NCBI RefSeq assembly: GCF_947504105.1
Contig: NZ_CANNGP010000034.1
Location: forward strand, 1-45,645
Length of the DNA: 45,645 bases
Direction: 5' to 3'
Source: an uncultured Tateyamaria sp.
GTDB lineage: Bacteria; Pseudomonadota; Alphaproteobacteria; Rhodobacterales; Rhodobacteraceae
Position 1 is the stretch's first letter, and the number at the start of each line of letters is the position of its first letter. The notes beneath the pieces were generated by a model that searched no databases, was not told the origin of the DNA, and saw only the letters and a program-made list of their open reading frames with translations. Position numbers and translations under genes: made by a program. Shown here one piece after another: positions 7,415-17,270 of the stretch.

Positions 7415-9967
7415 ATGGCCACCTATACCCCATCCGAGATCGAAGCCCGCTGGCAGGCCGCCTGGAAAAAAGCCGGCGTGTTCACCGCAACCCGCAGTGC
7501 CGACAAGCCGAAGTACTACGTGCTCGAGATGTTCCCCTACCCCTCGGGCCGCATCCACATGGGTCACGTGCGCAACTACACAATGGGTGACGTGATTGCC
7601 CGCTACAAGATGTCGACAGGTCATAACGTGCTGCACCCAATGGGCTGGGACGCGTTTGGTATGCCAGCCGAAAACGCTGCCATGGCCATTGGCGGCCACC
7701 CGAAGACGTGGACCTATGACAACATCGCCGACATGCGCGGGCAGATGAAACCGCTGGGCCTGTCCATTGACTGGTCTCGCGAATTCGCAACCTGCGACCC
7801 GGAATACTATGGCCAGCAGCAGGCGTTGTTCCTCGACATGCTCGAAGCCGGTCTTGTCTACCGCAAGAACGCCCAGGTAAACTGGGACCCAGTAGACATG
7901 ACCGTACTGGCCAACGAACAGGTGATCGACGGCAAGGGTTGGCGCTCGGGGGCCGAGGTGGAACGGCGTGAGCTGACACAGTGGTTTTTCAAGATCTCCG
8001 ATATGGCCGGAGAGCTGAAAGACGCGCTTGGCCAGCTCGACAACTGGCCCGCCAAGGTGCGGCTGATGCAGGAAAACTGGATCGGTGAGAGCCGCGGCAT
8101 CGACATTCCCTTTGACCGTACGGATGGGAATGGCGTCATCCTTTGCTATTCCACACGTCCCGATACGATGCGTGGCGCGTCGTTTATTGCCGTATCGCCC
8201 GACCACCCGGTCGCCAAGGCGCTTGAGGCGGACAACCCGGAGCTTGCCGCGTTCATCGATGAATGCCGTAAGATGGACACCACTGAAGCGGCCATGGAAA
8301 AGGCGGAGAAGAAGGGCATCGATACAGGTATCCGGGTCAAGCACCCGGTCTATCCTGACGTCGAGCTGCCAGTCTGGATCGGCAACTTTGTCCTGATGGA
8401 CTATGGCACCGGCGCCGTATTTGGCTGCCCTGCGCACGATCAGCGCGATCTCGACTTTGCGCGCAAATACGATCTGAACGTTCAGAATGCTTTTTACATG
8501 CCCGGTGACACCACCGAGGTAGAGAACGAAGCGCTTGTTCCGACCAAAACGGAAAAAGTCGACTTCATCGACCACTTTGCAGGCATCGGTGAAGTCACAA
8601 GTCAGGAAGCCATCGACGCCACGATCGATTATTTCGAAGCCAACGGTCTTGGGAAGGGTCAGACACAATACCGTCTGCGCGACTGGGGCTTGTCCCGCCA
8701 ACGCTATTGGGGTTGCCCGATCCCGGTTGTCCATTGTGACGATTGCGGCGTGGTGCCAGAGAAGAAAGAAAACCTGCCGGTCGAATTGCCCGACGATGTC
8801 AGCTTTGACATTCCGGGCAACCCACTTGATCGTCATCCGACATGGCGGAATGTTCCTTGCCCATCATGCGGCAAGCCGGCACAGCGCGAAACGGACACGA
8901 TGGACACGTTCGTTGACTCGTCGTGGTACTTCGCTCGCTTTACAGCGCCGCGCGCGACCACGCCCACCGATCTGGAGGACGCAGCCTATTGGATGAATGT
9001 GGACCAGTACATTGGCGGCATCGAGCACGCGATCTTGCACCTGCTTTATTCCCGCTTTTTTGCGCGGGCCATGCGCATTACCGGGCATTTGCCACAGGGC
9101 TGTGAAGAACCTTTTAACGCGCTGTTCACGCAAGGGATGGTGACGCACGAGATCTATGTGACCCGGGACGAGAACGATCGGCCTGTCTATCACCTGCCCG
9201 AGGATATCGAGTGGACCGAATCCGGGGCCCGCCTTGGTGCCACTGGCGCCATGGTCCAAGTTGTCCCGTCGGCCAAGATGTCGAAGTCGAAAAAGAACGT
9301 GGTCGATCCGCTTGGCATTATTGCCAGCTACGGGGCAGACACGGCACGCTGGTTCGTGCTGAGCGACTCGCCGCCTGAGCGCGATGTGGAATGGACCGCA
9401 AGCGGGGCCGAAGCAGCATTCAAGCATCTGTCTCGCGTTTGGAACATTTGCGACCGCATCGGACAGATGGACAAAGAAGCTGCGGGCACGGGCGACGATG
9501 ACCTGCTGCGCGTCATGCACAAGACGATCCATGATGTGACTTTGGGCGTCGAATCCTTTGGCTTCAACGCGGCCATCGCCAAGCTCTATGGCTTCACCGC
9601 AACCTTGCAAAAGTCCAAGGCCAGCTATGCCGCCCAACGCGAGGCCGTCATGACGCTTGCCCAGCTCATGGCCCCCATGACCCCGCATTTGGCCGAGGAC
9701 ATATGGGCACATCAGGGCGGCGACGGGCTTGTTATCAACGCTCCCTGGCCGAAGGCAAACGAGGCGATGCTGGTGTCTGACACCGTCACCTTGCCCATTC
9801 AGGTCAACGGGAAACGGCGTGGTGAAATCACCATACCTGCCGACATGGACAAGGCCGAGCTTGAAAAACAAGCGCTGGCAACCGAAGCTGTGCAAAAGGC
9901 ACTGGACGGCGGCACCCCCAAGAAGGTGATCGTCGTGCCGGGCCGTATCGTCAACGTGGTGGTCTGA
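7415..9967 (+). CDS. leuS: Leucyl-tRNA synthetase
   Basis: LeuS is the class I synthetase that attaches leucine to tRNA(Leu) in the cytosol. It is 850 residues, a normal length. The HIGH-type motif is HMGH (48-51, in [19 protein letters not shown]). The CP1 editing domain follows, with the T-rich region [12 protein letters not shown] and the Asp of [18 protein letters not shown]. The zinc-like CxxC knuckles are HCDDCG and CPSCG. KMSKS is at 621-625. The anticodon-binding and C-terminal domains end with [10 protein letters not shown]. An earlier in-frame start exists at 7367, but ATG 7415 begins the conserved N-terminus and has AGGA upstream. It is the first gene of a leuS-lptE-holA operon, with 5 bases between leuS and lptE. 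Confidence 0.97.
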   Translation: MATYTPSEIEARWQAAWKKAGVFTATRSADKPKYYVLEMFPYPSGRIHMGHVRNYTMGDVIARYKMSTGHNVLHPMGWDAFGMPAENAAMAIGGHPKTWTYDNIADMRGQMKPLGLSIDWSREFATCDPEYYGQQQALFLDMLEAGLVYRKNAQVNWDPVDMTVLANEQVIDGKGWRSGAEVERRELTQWFFKISDMAGELKDALGQLDNWPAKVRLMQENWIGESRGIDIPFDRTDGNGVILCYSTRPDTMRGASFIAVSPDHPVAKALEADNPELAAFIDECRKMDTTEAAMEKAEKKGIDTGIRVKHPVYPDVELPVWIGNFVLMDYGTGAVFGCPAHDQRDLDFARKYDLNVQNAFYMPGDTTEVENEALVPTKTEKVDFIDHFAGIGEVTSQEAIDATIDYFEANGLGKGQTQYRLRDWGLSRQRYWGCPIPVVHCDDCGVVPEKKENLPVELPDDVSFDIPGNPLDRHPTWRNVPCPSCGKPAQRETDTMDTFVDSSWYFARFTAPRATTPTDLEDAAYWMNVDQYIGGIEHAILHLLYSRFFARAMRITGHLPQGCEEPFNALFTQGMVTHEIYVTRDENDRPVYHLPEDIEWTESGARLGATGAMVQVVPSAKMSKSKKNVVDPLGIIASYGADTARWFVLSDSPPERDVEWTASGAEAAFKHLSRVWNICDRIGQMDKEAAGTGDDDLLRVMHKTIHDVTLGVESFGFNAAIAKLYGFTATLQKSKASYAAQREAVMTLAQLMAPMTPHLAEDIWAHQGGDGLVINAPWPKANEAMLVSDTVTLPIQVNGKRRGEITIPADMDKAELEKQALATEAVQKALDGGTPKKVIVVPGRIVNVVV

Positions 9968-9972
9968 CCAAA

Positions 9973-10440
9973 ATGCGCATCATTGCAGCCCTTGCCCTGA
10001 CCTTTCTCCTGACCGCCTGCGGGTTCGAACCCGTCTATGGCCCGGGGGGCACGGGCACAAAGCTGCAAAACCGTGTGCTGGTCGACACGCCCATCGACCG
10101 CGAAGGCTTCCTTCTGGTGCGGCAGTTGGAAGAGCGGCTGGGGCGCGCGGGTGACCCCGCCTACCGGCTTGGCATCGAGTTGGCGGTGCGGGAAGAAGCG
10201 CGCGCCATCGACCCGGATGGAGACATCCGCAGGTTCCACGTGATTGGCGATGCCACGTATACGCTTTCGGACACTGCGACAGGTGCCGTTCTGCAATCTG
10301 ACACTGTGGATAACTTCGTGGGTTATTCGGCAACCGGCACAACTGTTGCGACCCTTACGGCCAAACGTGATGCGGTCGAACGGCTTATGACCATCCTTGC
10401 AGACGAAATTGTTCTGCAGTTGCAGGCCTCTGACCTGTGA
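9973..10440 (+). CDS. lptE: LPS-assembly lipoprotein LptE
   Basis: LptE plugs the LptD barrel that inserts lipopolysaccharide into the outer leaflet. The 155-residue precursor has a signal peptide with lipobox LTAC (cysteine at about 16) followed by GFEPVYGP, the standard alphaproteobacterial LptE start. The remainder alternates hydrophobic strands and ends in a helix. It sits in the conserved leuS-lptE-holA order, which is the strongest support because the protein itself is poorly conserved. The stop overlaps the GTG start of holA by 4 bases. Confidence 0.88.
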   Translation: MRIIAALALTFLLTACGFEPVYGPGGTGTKLQNRVLVDTPIDREGFLLVRQLEERLGRAGDPAYRLGIELAVREEARAIDPDGDIRRFHVIGDATYTLSDTATGAVLQSDTVDNFVGYSATGTTVATLTAKRDAVERLMTILADEIVLQLQASDL

Positions 10441-11438
10441 AACTGAACACGGGCCAGGCGACCGCGTATTTTTCCAAACCGGACCCGGATGCAGCGGGCC
10501 TGTTGATATACGGTGCCGACGGCATGCGCATCGCGTTGAAGCGCCAACAGGTTGTTGCGGCGCTGATCGGGCCACAGGGTGAGGAAGAGATGCGCCTGAC
10601 CCGGATTGCAGCGGGTGATTTGCGCAAAGAGCCCGCTCTGTTGCTGGACGCGGTCAAGGCCATCGGGTTTTTCCCCGGCCTCCGCGTTGCCTTGGTCGAG
10701 GATGCAAATGAAACCGTCGGACCCATCATCACGGAGGCCCTGTCGGACTGGGCGCCCGGGGATGCACAGATCGTGGTCACCGCGGGCGCGCTGAAACCCA
10801 CATCGAAACTGCGCAAGGCATTCGAGGCACACCCATCCGCCCATGCTGCTGGCATCTATGACAATCCGCCCACACGGGACGAAATCGAGCGCGACCTGAC
10901 CGCGGCAGGCATCACCAACCCGCCGCAAGAGGCGATGCACCTGCTGATGGACCTCGCACGCCAACTGGAGCCGGGGGATTTTCGACAAACACTGGAAAAG
11001 GTCGGGCTGTACAAGCTGAACGATCCGGACCCGCTAAGCGCAGACGACATTGCCGCTTGCGCGCCAGCCTCAATCGAAGCGGATGTCGACGACGTTCTGC
11101 TGGTTGTGGGTGACGGAAACGCAGCGGCCATCGGCCCGGTGATGCAGCGGTTGCAGGCGCAAGGGGTAAACGCGGTCAGCTTGTGCATTGGTGCCATGCG
11201 CCATTTTCGGTCGCTGCACCGCGCGGCATGCGATACCTCCGGTCGCCCTCAAATCTGGGGGCCTAACCGTGACAAGATGCTGGCACAGGCGCGAAACTGG
11301 GGAGCGCCCAAGCTGGAAATGGCCCTGACGGAACTGACGGACACTGACTTGCAGCTGCGCTCAGCCGGTCAGAATGCGCCAGCCCTGGCGTTGGTCGAAC
11401 GTTGCTTCATCCGGCTTGCCATGCTTGCGCGTCGATAG
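10437..11438 (+). CDS. holA: DNA polymerase III delta subunit
   Basis: The delta subunit opens the beta sliding clamp within the clamp-loader complex during replication. The 333-residue length fits HolA. Recognisable parts are LLIYGADGMRIALKRQQVV near the N-terminus (the degenerate AAA+ domain I), VALVEDAN and the DWAPGDAQIVVTAG strand, and the C-terminal collar domain with ALVERCFIRLAMLAR. The gene starts at GTG 10437 within the lptE stop (GTGA). No convincing terminator follows: the 95 bases to the convergent GFA gene contain only a weak AAAGGC/GCCTTT repeat around 11506-11528. Confidence 0.9.
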   Translation: MKLNTGQATAYFSKPDPDAAGLLIYGADGMRIALKRQQVVAALIGPQGEEEMRLTRIAAGDLRKEPALLLDAVKAIGFFPGLRVALVEDANETVGPIITEALSDWAPGDAQIVVTAGALKPTSKLRKAFEAHPSAHAAGIYDNPPTRDEIERDLTAAGITNPPQEAMHLLMDLARQLEPGDFRQTLEKVGLYKLNDPDPLSADDIAACAPASIEADVDDVLLVVGDGNAAAIGPVMQRLQAQGVNAVSLCIGAMRHFRSLHRAACDTSGRPQIWGPNRDKMLAQARNWGAPKLEMALTELTDTDLQLRSAGQNAPALALVERCFIRLAMLARR

Positions 11439-11532
11439 ACCAAGCAGGCGTCCTCCTCAGGTTCCAGGAAAATCTTTAGGGGCACTGGGGCAGAGCCTCC
11501 TCAATAAAGGCGTCGCATAAGCGGCCTTTGGA

Positions 11533-11976
11533 TCACAGGTGCTCTTGGGGTGGGGCCGAGAACATGGCGGTGACCTGAGCGTCGGTCATCTGGTGCCGCC
11601 CTTCACCGGCAAAAGCGTAGCCATCCGGTTTCAGGTCAATATACAATTCACCAGTCAGTGGAATACCTGACGGGTCGGTCAAAGTCCCCATGCCGACATG
11701 CATCTCGCCGTTCAGCGGACCGGGCGCCGTCACCCTGTAGAACACCGACGATCCACAGGTTTTGCAGAACGCCCGCTCTGCCCATTCGGACGAGGTGTAA
11801 ACGGTCAAATTATCCTCTCCCTCGATCTGCATTCCGCCCTTGGGCACCTGAATGCCCATAAACACGCCGCCTGACCATTTACGACACATGCTGCAATGAC
11901 ACGCGCCGGTTTCAGTCACGGGTTCGGTTATGGTGAACTTCACTGCCCCACAAATACAGGATCCTGATCGTGACAT
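11533..11976 (-). CDS. GFA/CENP-V family zinc protein
   Basis: This is a 147-residue member of the glutathione-dependent formaldehyde-activating (GFA, CENP-V) fold. The zinc cysteines are visible: Cys7 and Cys9 (GSCICGAVKF), Cys26, Cys28 and Cys31 (GACHCSMCRKWSGG), and Cys71 and Cys74 (FCKTCGSSVFYR). The name of the family overstates what is known; most members have no proven activity and are annotated only as GFA proteins. ATG 11976 is chosen because GAGGAGG precedes it and the conserved MSRSGSCICG begins there, although the frame is open to 12123. It is divergent from the GST gene, with 121 bases between them. Confidence 0.88.
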   Translation of the reverse strand: MSRSGSCICGAVKFTITEPVTETGACHCSMCRKWSGGVFMGIQVPKGGMQIEGEDNLTVYTSSEWAERAFCKTCGSSVFYRVTAPGPLNGEMHVGMGTLTDPSGIPLTGELYIDLKPDGYAFAGEGRHQMTDAQVTAMFSAPPQEHL

Positions 11977-12097
11977 GACTGACCTCCTCTGGCTTGTTTG
12001 AAGCAGATATATCCGCCCCAACTGCCAGAATTTGACAGTAACCTTGCGGCCTCGGACGGGGCCTGCGATCTTGCATCCAATCAGGATTGGAGAATGC

Positions 12098-12688
12098 ATG
12101 TATCGCGTCATTGGAACCGTCAAAAGCCGCGCCTTTCGCGTACTCTGGATGCTTGAAGAGTTGGGGCAGCCTTATGATCTGGTTGAGGCATTCCCACGGT
12201 CGGAAGAGGCAACGGCGCACAACCCGCTGGGCAAGATACCGGCGCTGGTAGATGGAGATGACGTGCTGACCGACAGCGTCGCCATCATGACATACCTTGC
12301 CGACAAACACGGTGGGCTGACGGCCCCCGCCGGTACAGCAGCCCGCGCCCGGCAGGACGCCATCACCCTATGGCTGATTGACGAGTTGGACGCACTGCTT
12401 TGGACGCACAGCAAGCATACCTTTGTTCTGCCAGAGAAGCTGAGGCTCTCCGATATCTCATCGACGCTGCACAAGGAGTTTGCCCGAAATGTGGACACTT
12501 TCGCTGGCATGCTGGAACAATCCGGTGATTTCATCACGGGCGATCACATTTCGCTGCCTGATCTGTTGGCTGTACATTGCTTTGGCTGGGCGTTTGGTGC
12601 CGAATTTCCGGCGCTTCCCGACAGCATCAAGGCGTATTCTAAACGCCTACGTGCCAGGCCAGCGTTTCGTGCAGCGGCAGGTCGCTAA
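12098..12688 (+). CDS. Glutathione S-transferase family protein
   Basis: This is a cytosolic enzyme or binding protein of 196 residues. The N-terminal thioredoxin fold (about 1-75) has SRAFRVLWMLEELGQPYDLV, the cis-Pro motif GKIPAL and the glutathione-contact ED/SVAIMTYLADKHG (here DSVAIMTYLADKHG). The C-terminal helical domain has the N-capping box SLPDLLAVHCFGWA and ends KRLRARPAF. The substrate is unknown. The start at ATG 12098 gives the usual short N-terminus. The last four bases overlap the end of the convergent flavoprotein gene. It is distinct from the broken GST at 1356-1974. Confidence 0.9.
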   Translation: MYRVIGTVKSRAFRVLWMLEELGQPYDLVEAFPRSEEATAHNPLGKIPALVDGDDVLTDSVAIMTYLADKHGGLTAPAGTAARARQDAITLWLIDELDALLWTHSKHTFVLPEKLRLSDISSTLHKEFARNVDTFAGMLEQSGDFITGDHISLPDLLAVHCFGWAFGAEFPALPDSIKAYSKRLRARPAFRAAAGR

Positions 12689-13857
12689 CGCTTCAGATAC
12701 CGCACAGCACCCTGTCCGGCCCAGCGCCCAGTGGCGAGGCACGCGGTCAGAAGATAGCCCCCTGTCGGCGCTTCCCAATCCAGCATTTCCCCGGCACAAA
12801 ACACTCCCGGCCGTGCCCGCAGCATGAGCGCGCCGTCCAGCGCAGAGGCGGGCACACCTCCGGCAGTTGAGATGGCTTCGTCCATCGGGCGCAGTCCAGT
12901 GTGTGCAATCCGCAGCTTCTTCAGCCGCCTGGCGATCTTCAGGGTCTCAACCGGCCAAGGCCGCCCCCATTCCTGCGCCAGTGCGATTTTCAAAGGCGAC
13001 AGGCGCAGCGCCTTTCGCAGATGATTGGCAAAGCTCGCCTTGCCGCGGGGGCGGTTCAGCCGAGCCACCACATCATCCACACTCAAATCAGGCAGCAGGT
13101 CCACATACAGATCAGCGCCTTCGCGCACCCCGCGCGAGACGGAATAGATACCCCCGCCTTCGAGACCGCGATGTGACATCACCGCTTCCCCCCGCGAACG
13201 ATACGGACCTGAACGCCACGCGACGCCCTTGACCGGTTGGCCGATATGTTTGGCCATATGATCGGACCACCCAACCGCAATTGCTGCATTCGCTGCTGCG
13301 AAGGGGCGCGTGTCGACACCGATCCAATCCGCCCAAGCACCATCGGAACCAAGCCTTGCCCAACTGGCCCCACCGCAGGCCAATATGACGGCGTCGACTT
13401 CAACGGATGACACCGCGCCATCCGACCCTTTAACCATCGGCTGCTTATCGTTCCAACCGATCCACCGATGTCGGGGCAAGATGTTCACCCCCAGACCGTC
13501 CAGCCGTTGCAACCATGCCCGCAAAAGCGGCGATGCCTTCATCGCCTTGGGAAACACGCGACCGGTCGATCCTGTGAACATCTCTTGTCCCAAGCCTTCG
13601 GCCCAGCGGACAACAGCGGCGCTGTCCGACGCCTGCAGCGCTGGGGTCAGCCAATCCGTTGCTTCCGTATAGTGCGGCAACATGGTGCTCAGATCTTCGG
13701 CTTTGGTCAGGTTCAATCCTGACTTCCCGGCCATGAGGAACTTGCGCGCAACACTTGGCTTGGCCTCGTATACCGTGACTGGAAACCCCGCCTCGGCCAT
13801 CACTTCCGCAGCGGCCAACCCCGCTGGCCCACCACCGATTACGGCAACGCGGGTCAC
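12685..13857 (-). CDS. HI0933-like FAD flavoprotein (TIGR03862 type)
   Basis: This 390-residue protein is a predicted FAD-dependent oxidoreductase of the HI0933/BaiN superfamily. The Rossmann dinucleotide motif is at the N-terminus (VAVIGGGPAGLAAAEVMAEAG), followed by KFLMAGKSGLNLTKAE, which is characteristic of the HI0933 group. AVILACGGASW and the C-terminal ATGR strand (FCAGEMLDWEAPTGGYLL) complete the FAD domain. Its substrate is unknown. The start is GTG at 13857, overlapping the mscS stop by 4 bases (GTGA), so it is probably translated from an mscS-flavoprotein transcript. Confidence 0.87.
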   Translation of the reverse strand: MTRVAVIGGGPAGLAAAEVMAEAGFPVTVYEAKPSVARKFLMAGKSGLNLTKAEDLSTMLPHYTEATDWLTPALQASDSAAVVRWAEGLGQEMFTGSTGRVFPKAMKASPLLRAWLQRLDGLGVNILPRHRWIGWNDKQPMVKGSDGAVSSVEVDAVILACGGASWARLGSDGAWADWIGVDTRPFAAANAAIAVGWSDHMAKHIGQPVKGVAWRSGPYRSRGEAVMSHRGLEGGGIYSVSRGVREGADLYVDLLPDLSVDDVVARLNRPRGKASFANHLRKALRLSPLKIALAQEWGRPWPVETLKIARRLKKLRIAHTGLRPMDEAISTAGGVPASALDGALMLRARPGVFCAGEMLDWEAPTGGYLLTACLATGRWAGQGAVRYLKR

Positions 13858-15185
13858 TCCGAAGTGGCCCGTAGCTCACCCTTCATCTCGACCACGCGAT
13901 GCGGATATGGGATTTCGATGCCATTGTCCTTGAGGGCATTCCAGATCGCAAAAAGCACATGGCTTTTGTACTTGTTCCGCCCGTCATCGATTCCGTTGAC
14001 CCAGTATTCGACGGCAAAGTCGATACCGCTGTCGCCAAAGCCCACAAGCTCGCAATCCGGCCCTTCCGGTTTGTGCAGGACAAAAGGCAGCTTAGACACC
14101 GCTGCATTGATGATGTCAGGGACCATGTTGATATCAGTATTGTAGCTGACCGAAAACGGTGCCTCGTACCGGTTCGCCGATCCGCTGTCAGAATAGTTGA
14201 CGACCCGGGTGGTGATGAAGTCCTCATTCGGGACGACGATCCAGCGGCCATCATAAGTTTCAAGGATTGCAGCGCGGGCGGTCATCTTGACGATGGTGCC
14301 TGCCTCGCCTCCATCCAGTTCAACATAGTCACCAACGGTCGCCTGCCCTTCGACAAGCAGGATGACGCCCGAGATGAAGTTGGATGCAATCTTTTGCAAA
14401 CCAAAGCCGAGACCGACGCCGATGGCACCGCCCAGCACGGCGAGGGCAGACAGGTTGATACCCATGATGTTCATAAGCACGAGGAACGCGACACCAAAGA
14501 TCAGGAATTCGACCGATTTCGCCACCAGTTGCCGGAGCGATGGACGCATCTCTTCCTGTTTCTGGATGAAGGTGCTGGACTGGCTGTTAGACCACTGCCC
14601 AAGCCAGAATATCACGCCACCCACGGCCAAGAACTGCAAGAGCCAGAGCAAGTTGAATGACAGGTTGCCAAGCGGCACAACCGTCTCTTCGAGGCGGGTC
14701 GCAGCCAATTCAAGCAGCCCCAGAGTATAGAGTGCTGCAATCGGGATAAGAACGTACCGCCCCAGAAGTTTCAGGAACGGATCGCTGATAATGTCCCGCA
14801 CCAGCGCACGCACGGCCAGAAACAGGAACACCCGTTTGCCAAAGGCGATGACCGCGCCACTGTCAAAGATCGATCGGACCACGCTTTCGCCGATCCCGGT
14901 CAGAACATAGGCCAGAAGAGGAAGCAGAAGCGGCAGGAATTGCGTCACGAAACGGCGCGCTTTGGCAAGGATGCCGTCACTATCGCCCGGGTCAAGCACG
15001 CGGGCCAATGTCGGTTGCAAGCGGCGCGTAATCACCACGGCACCCAAATAAGCGACGATCAGCAGAGCAAACTGTGACCATGCCGCAGGGCTGAGCAGCC
15101 AGGACAACGCCAGCTCCCACCCTTGCAGGGCGTAGCCCGCAATGGTCTGCACAATCTCGGGCTGGCTTTCGAGATCAAACTCCAC
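13854..15185 (-). CDS. MscS-family mechanosensitive channel
   Basis: This inner-membrane channel protein of 443 residues probably opens under membrane tension to release solutes after osmotic downshock. Several N-terminal membrane segments (about 30-50, 75-105, 120-140, 150-180, 190-210) precede the MscS core. The pore helix and following beta domain read AVLGGAIGVGLGFGLQKIAS, then NFISGVILLVEGQATVGDYVEL. The cytoplasmic cage domain follows, with WIVVPNEDFITTRVVNYS and IPYPHRVVE at the C-terminus. The start is GTG 15185 with AAGAGGTG just upstream. It is divergent from the HNH gene. The extra N-terminal membrane helices make it larger than E. coli MscS (286 residues). Confidence 0.92.
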   Translation of the reverse strand: MEFDLESQPEIVQTIAGYALQGWELALSWLLSPAAWSQFALLIVAYLGAVVITRRLQPTLARVLDPGDSDGILAKARRFVTQFLPLLLPLLAYVLTGIGESVVRSIFDSGAVIAFGKRVFLFLAVRALVRDIISDPFLKLLGRYVLIPIAALYTLGLLELAATRLEETVVPLGNLSFNLLWLLQFLAVGGVIFWLGQWSNSQSSTFIQKQEEMRPSLRQLVAKSVEFLIFGVAFLVLMNIMGINLSALAVLGGAIGVGLGFGLQKIASNFISGVILLVEGQATVGDYVELDGGEAGTIVKMTARAAILETYDGRWIVVPNEDFITTRVVNYSDSGSANRYEAPFSVSYNTDINMVPDIINAAVSKLPFVLHKPEGPDCELVGFGDSGIDFAVEYWVNGIDDGRNKYKSHVLFAIWNALKDNGIEIPYPHRVVEMKGELRATSE

Positions 15186-15220
15186 AGCGCACCTCTTGCC
15201 TCATTCAAACAACGCGTCAA

Positions 15221-15565
15221 TTGTCACGGGCAACGCCATCTGCGCAAGAGAGCATACCACTGTCCGACCCGACCAACGCCCCAATTTGTCCGCTCTGTGG
15301 CCGTCCTATCCCACCAGACGTGCCGCAAAGCCTGCATCACCTGATCCCGAAGCTAAAGGGCGGCAAAGGCGGCTCAACGGTGTTGCTGCATCACATTTGC
15401 CATCGCGAGATCCATGCAGCGCTGACAGAGGCGGAACTCGCCCGCGACTACAACACGCCCGAGGCACTGCGCGCGCACCCGCGGCTGGCCAAGTTTTTGG
15501 GGTGGGTGGCAAAACGTCCACCGGGCTTTGCATCAAAGGTTCCGGGAACCCGTCGCAAACGTTAG
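15221..15565 (+). CDS. HNH nuclease-domain protein
   Basis: This is a small protein (up to 114 residues) with an HNH nuclease fold. A zinc knuckle CPLCG lies at about 23-27, SLHHLIPKLKGG supplies the first histidines, a central asparagine position is replaced by STVLLHHICHREIHA, and a second zinc pair may be Cys60 with His nearby. Proteins of this kind are common single genes in Rhodobacterales; cellular role unknown. No ATG is available: TTG 15221 is the longest start, without a clear ribosome site, and CTG or TTG codons downstream are possible, so the N-terminal 20 residues are uncertain. The 35-base gap to mscS means the two promoters overlap. Confidence 0.72.
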   Translation: MSRATPSAQESIPLSDPTNAPICPLCGRPIPPDVPQSLHHLIPKLKGGKGGSTVLLHHICHREIHAALTEAELARDYNTPEALRAHPRLAKFLGWVAKRPPGFASKVPGTRRKR

Positions 15566-15787
15566 CGTTTGCGTGGGGAAGTATCGACTGTGCGCTTTTC
15601 CTCCAGCCGAATGCTAACGTCACGCAATATGCCTGAAACCAGTAATTCTACACGCTCATAAGTCGTCAGTTCCCGCGAACCCTGAGCGGGTTTGGGGTCG
15701 CGCCGTGCGTAGTCTATGCGTGAGTCGCGGGCCATTAATAGAAAGCCTACAACGTGTAACGTAAAGTTGACAACTGTTGTGTCTGAA

Positions 15788-16396
15788 CTATCTACACATG
15801 GCCTTTATTGCGCGCGCCGTTTCACTCTTTGCCGCCGCAATATCGATACATAACTGCTGAGCCCGATCCAACACGGCCCCGTTCTCGACCAGTTCATCGA
15901 CCAAGCCAAATTCATAAGCTGTTGCGGCAGGCAACTTTTGACCACCAAGGAAGATCATCTTGGTCCGTGCGGTACCGATCAGTGCCGCCATGCGGACCGG
16001 ATCACTGGGTTGTGGCAAGTATCCCAGCTTCATGACCGGATAAAAGAACTTGGCCGATGGCACGGCAATGCGCAGATCGCAGGCAAGCACCATCCCGGTA
16101 GCACCCCCCGCCACCGTTCCGTTCAGGGCCGCAATGGTCAGGCCGGGCAAGTCAGCGATGGCCCCCGACAGTTCCTCCCACAAGGGAGAGGTTGCCAGAC
16201 CCGCGCGCGCCGCATCCAGATCCGCACCTGCGCTGAATACCTTGCCTGTGCCTGTCAGGATAACCGCGGCGGCCTGCCCTGCATCACGTGCCGCATCGCG
16301 CAGGTCAATCAACATCTGCTCGGTCAGCGCACCCGCTTTTTCAGGGCGGTTGATCGTGATGGTCCAGATCGGGGTAGAGCGATCAATCTCAATCAT
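15788..16396 (-). CDS. Crotonase-fold protein annotated as enoyl-CoA hydratase/isomerase
   Basis: This is a 202-residue crotonase-superfamily protein, shorter than the usual 255-260. The oxyanion-hole regions are present (FSAGADLDAA and NGTVAGGATGM). The two glutamates that catalyse hydration in rat or E. coli crotonase appear replaced: the position in GGG-C-E-L is threonine (AGGATGM), and the position in PE-x-x-LG is valine (YPVMKLGYLP). It may therefore carry out a different CoA-thioester reaction or have lost activity. The start ATG 16396 overlaps the SDR stop (ATGA), so the two proteins are probably made together and act in the same CoA or keto-acid pathway. About 220 bases with no visible gene follow on its 3' side. 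Confidence 0.8.
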   Translation of the reverse strand: MIEIDRSTPIWTITINRPEKAGALTEQMLIDLRDAARDAGQAAAVILTGTGKVFSAGADLDAARAGLATSPLWEELSGAIADLPGLTIAALNGTVAGGATGMVLACDLRIAVPSAKFFYPVMKLGYLPQPSDPVRMAALIGTARTKMIFLGGQKLPAATAYEFGLVDELVENGAVLDRAQQLCIDIAAAKSETARAIKAMCR

Positions 16397-17145
16397 GTCA
16401 GACCCACCCGTGTTCGAATGTCGGGATCTCTGAGGGAAATCTCTTGGCCAATCCAATCGTCGGCGTCCGGGGAACACATCCAGAGCAGCGCCTTGGCCGG
16501 CCAATCCGCAGGGATATGATCGGACCAGTCCAGCTGGCTGACCGGGTTGATGCCGCTGGCCTTGATCTCGCGCTGCATCTGGGTGGCAACAGTGCCCGGC
16601 GATAGCCCCATGGCGCGGATTCCCAAACTGCCGTTTTCCTTGTCCACGCAACGGGTCAGCATAGCGGCACCGGCCTTGGACGCACAGTAGTGTGACCACG
16701 CTTCGACAGGGCCGTGCGCAGCACCGGAGCTGATCGTCAGGATCGTGCCACCACCCGCTTGCAACATGAGAGGTAACGCCGCGCGCATACCATAGAAGAC
16801 ACCCTTGAGGTTGATGTCGATCACATGGCCCCACGCATCGGGGTCTGCATCGGACAGATGAGAGATAGGTTCAATCACACCAGCATTTCCAATCAGCACA
16901 TCGAGGCCGCCGAAATGGTCCACCGCCTTGCGCACAACGCCTTCGATTGCAGAAAAACTACTGACATCGCAGGGCAGCGCGATCGCTTTCGGGCCAATTT
17001 CGGCAGCTAGGGACTCAACCGCATCAGAGCTGCGCGCCACCAGGGCCACATTCGCGCCGGCCTGCGCAAACACGCGTGCCGTGTCTGCACCAATTCCCCT
17101 GCTGGCGCCGGTGATCAACGCCGTCTTTCCGCTCATGTCGTGCAT
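16393..17145 (-). CDS. Short-chain dehydrogenase/reductase
   Basis: This is a classical SDR of 250 residues, cytosolic and NAD(P)-dependent. The cofactor motif TGASRGIG is at 12-19, NAG at 87-89, and catalytic Ser140, Tyr153 and Lys157 (YCASK) are all in place. It resembles 3-oxoacyl-ACP or sugar/ketone reductases, but substrate cannot be deduced; pairing with the downstream crotonase suggests a CoA-linked alcohol/ketone step. The frame is open to 17250, but ATG 17145 is chosen because GGAGGACAGA lies directly ahead; ATG 17136 is the alternative. It is divergent from the DUF2125 gene. Confidence 0.92.
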   Translation of the reverse strand: MHDMSGKTALITGASRGIGADTARVFAQAGANVALVARSSDAVESLAAEIGPKAIALPCDVSSFSAIEGVVRKAVDHFGGLDVLIGNAGVIEPISHLSDADPDAWGHVIDINLKGVFYGMRAALPLMLQAGGGTILTISSGAAHGPVEAWSHYCASKAGAAMLTRCVDKENGSLGIRAMGLSPGTVATQMQREIKASGINPVSQLDWSDHIPADWPAKALLWMCSPDADDWIGQEISLRDPDIRTRVGLT

Positions 17146-17270
17146 TCTGTCCTCCGCATCGCTGTCCCGGCCTTGTGGTACGGACATCAGCGGCTTAGGT
17201 CCACCCTGCGGTCTTGACGCTCCGTGCACTGTCCCGGACGATATGGCCAAAGCTGTTTAAGGATTCTGAC

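Noticed and set aside
7400-8836. Long minus-strand frame opposite leuS
   Set aside because: Shadow of leuS; the His/Val/Arg-rich composition is typical of antisense reading and no family is recognised.
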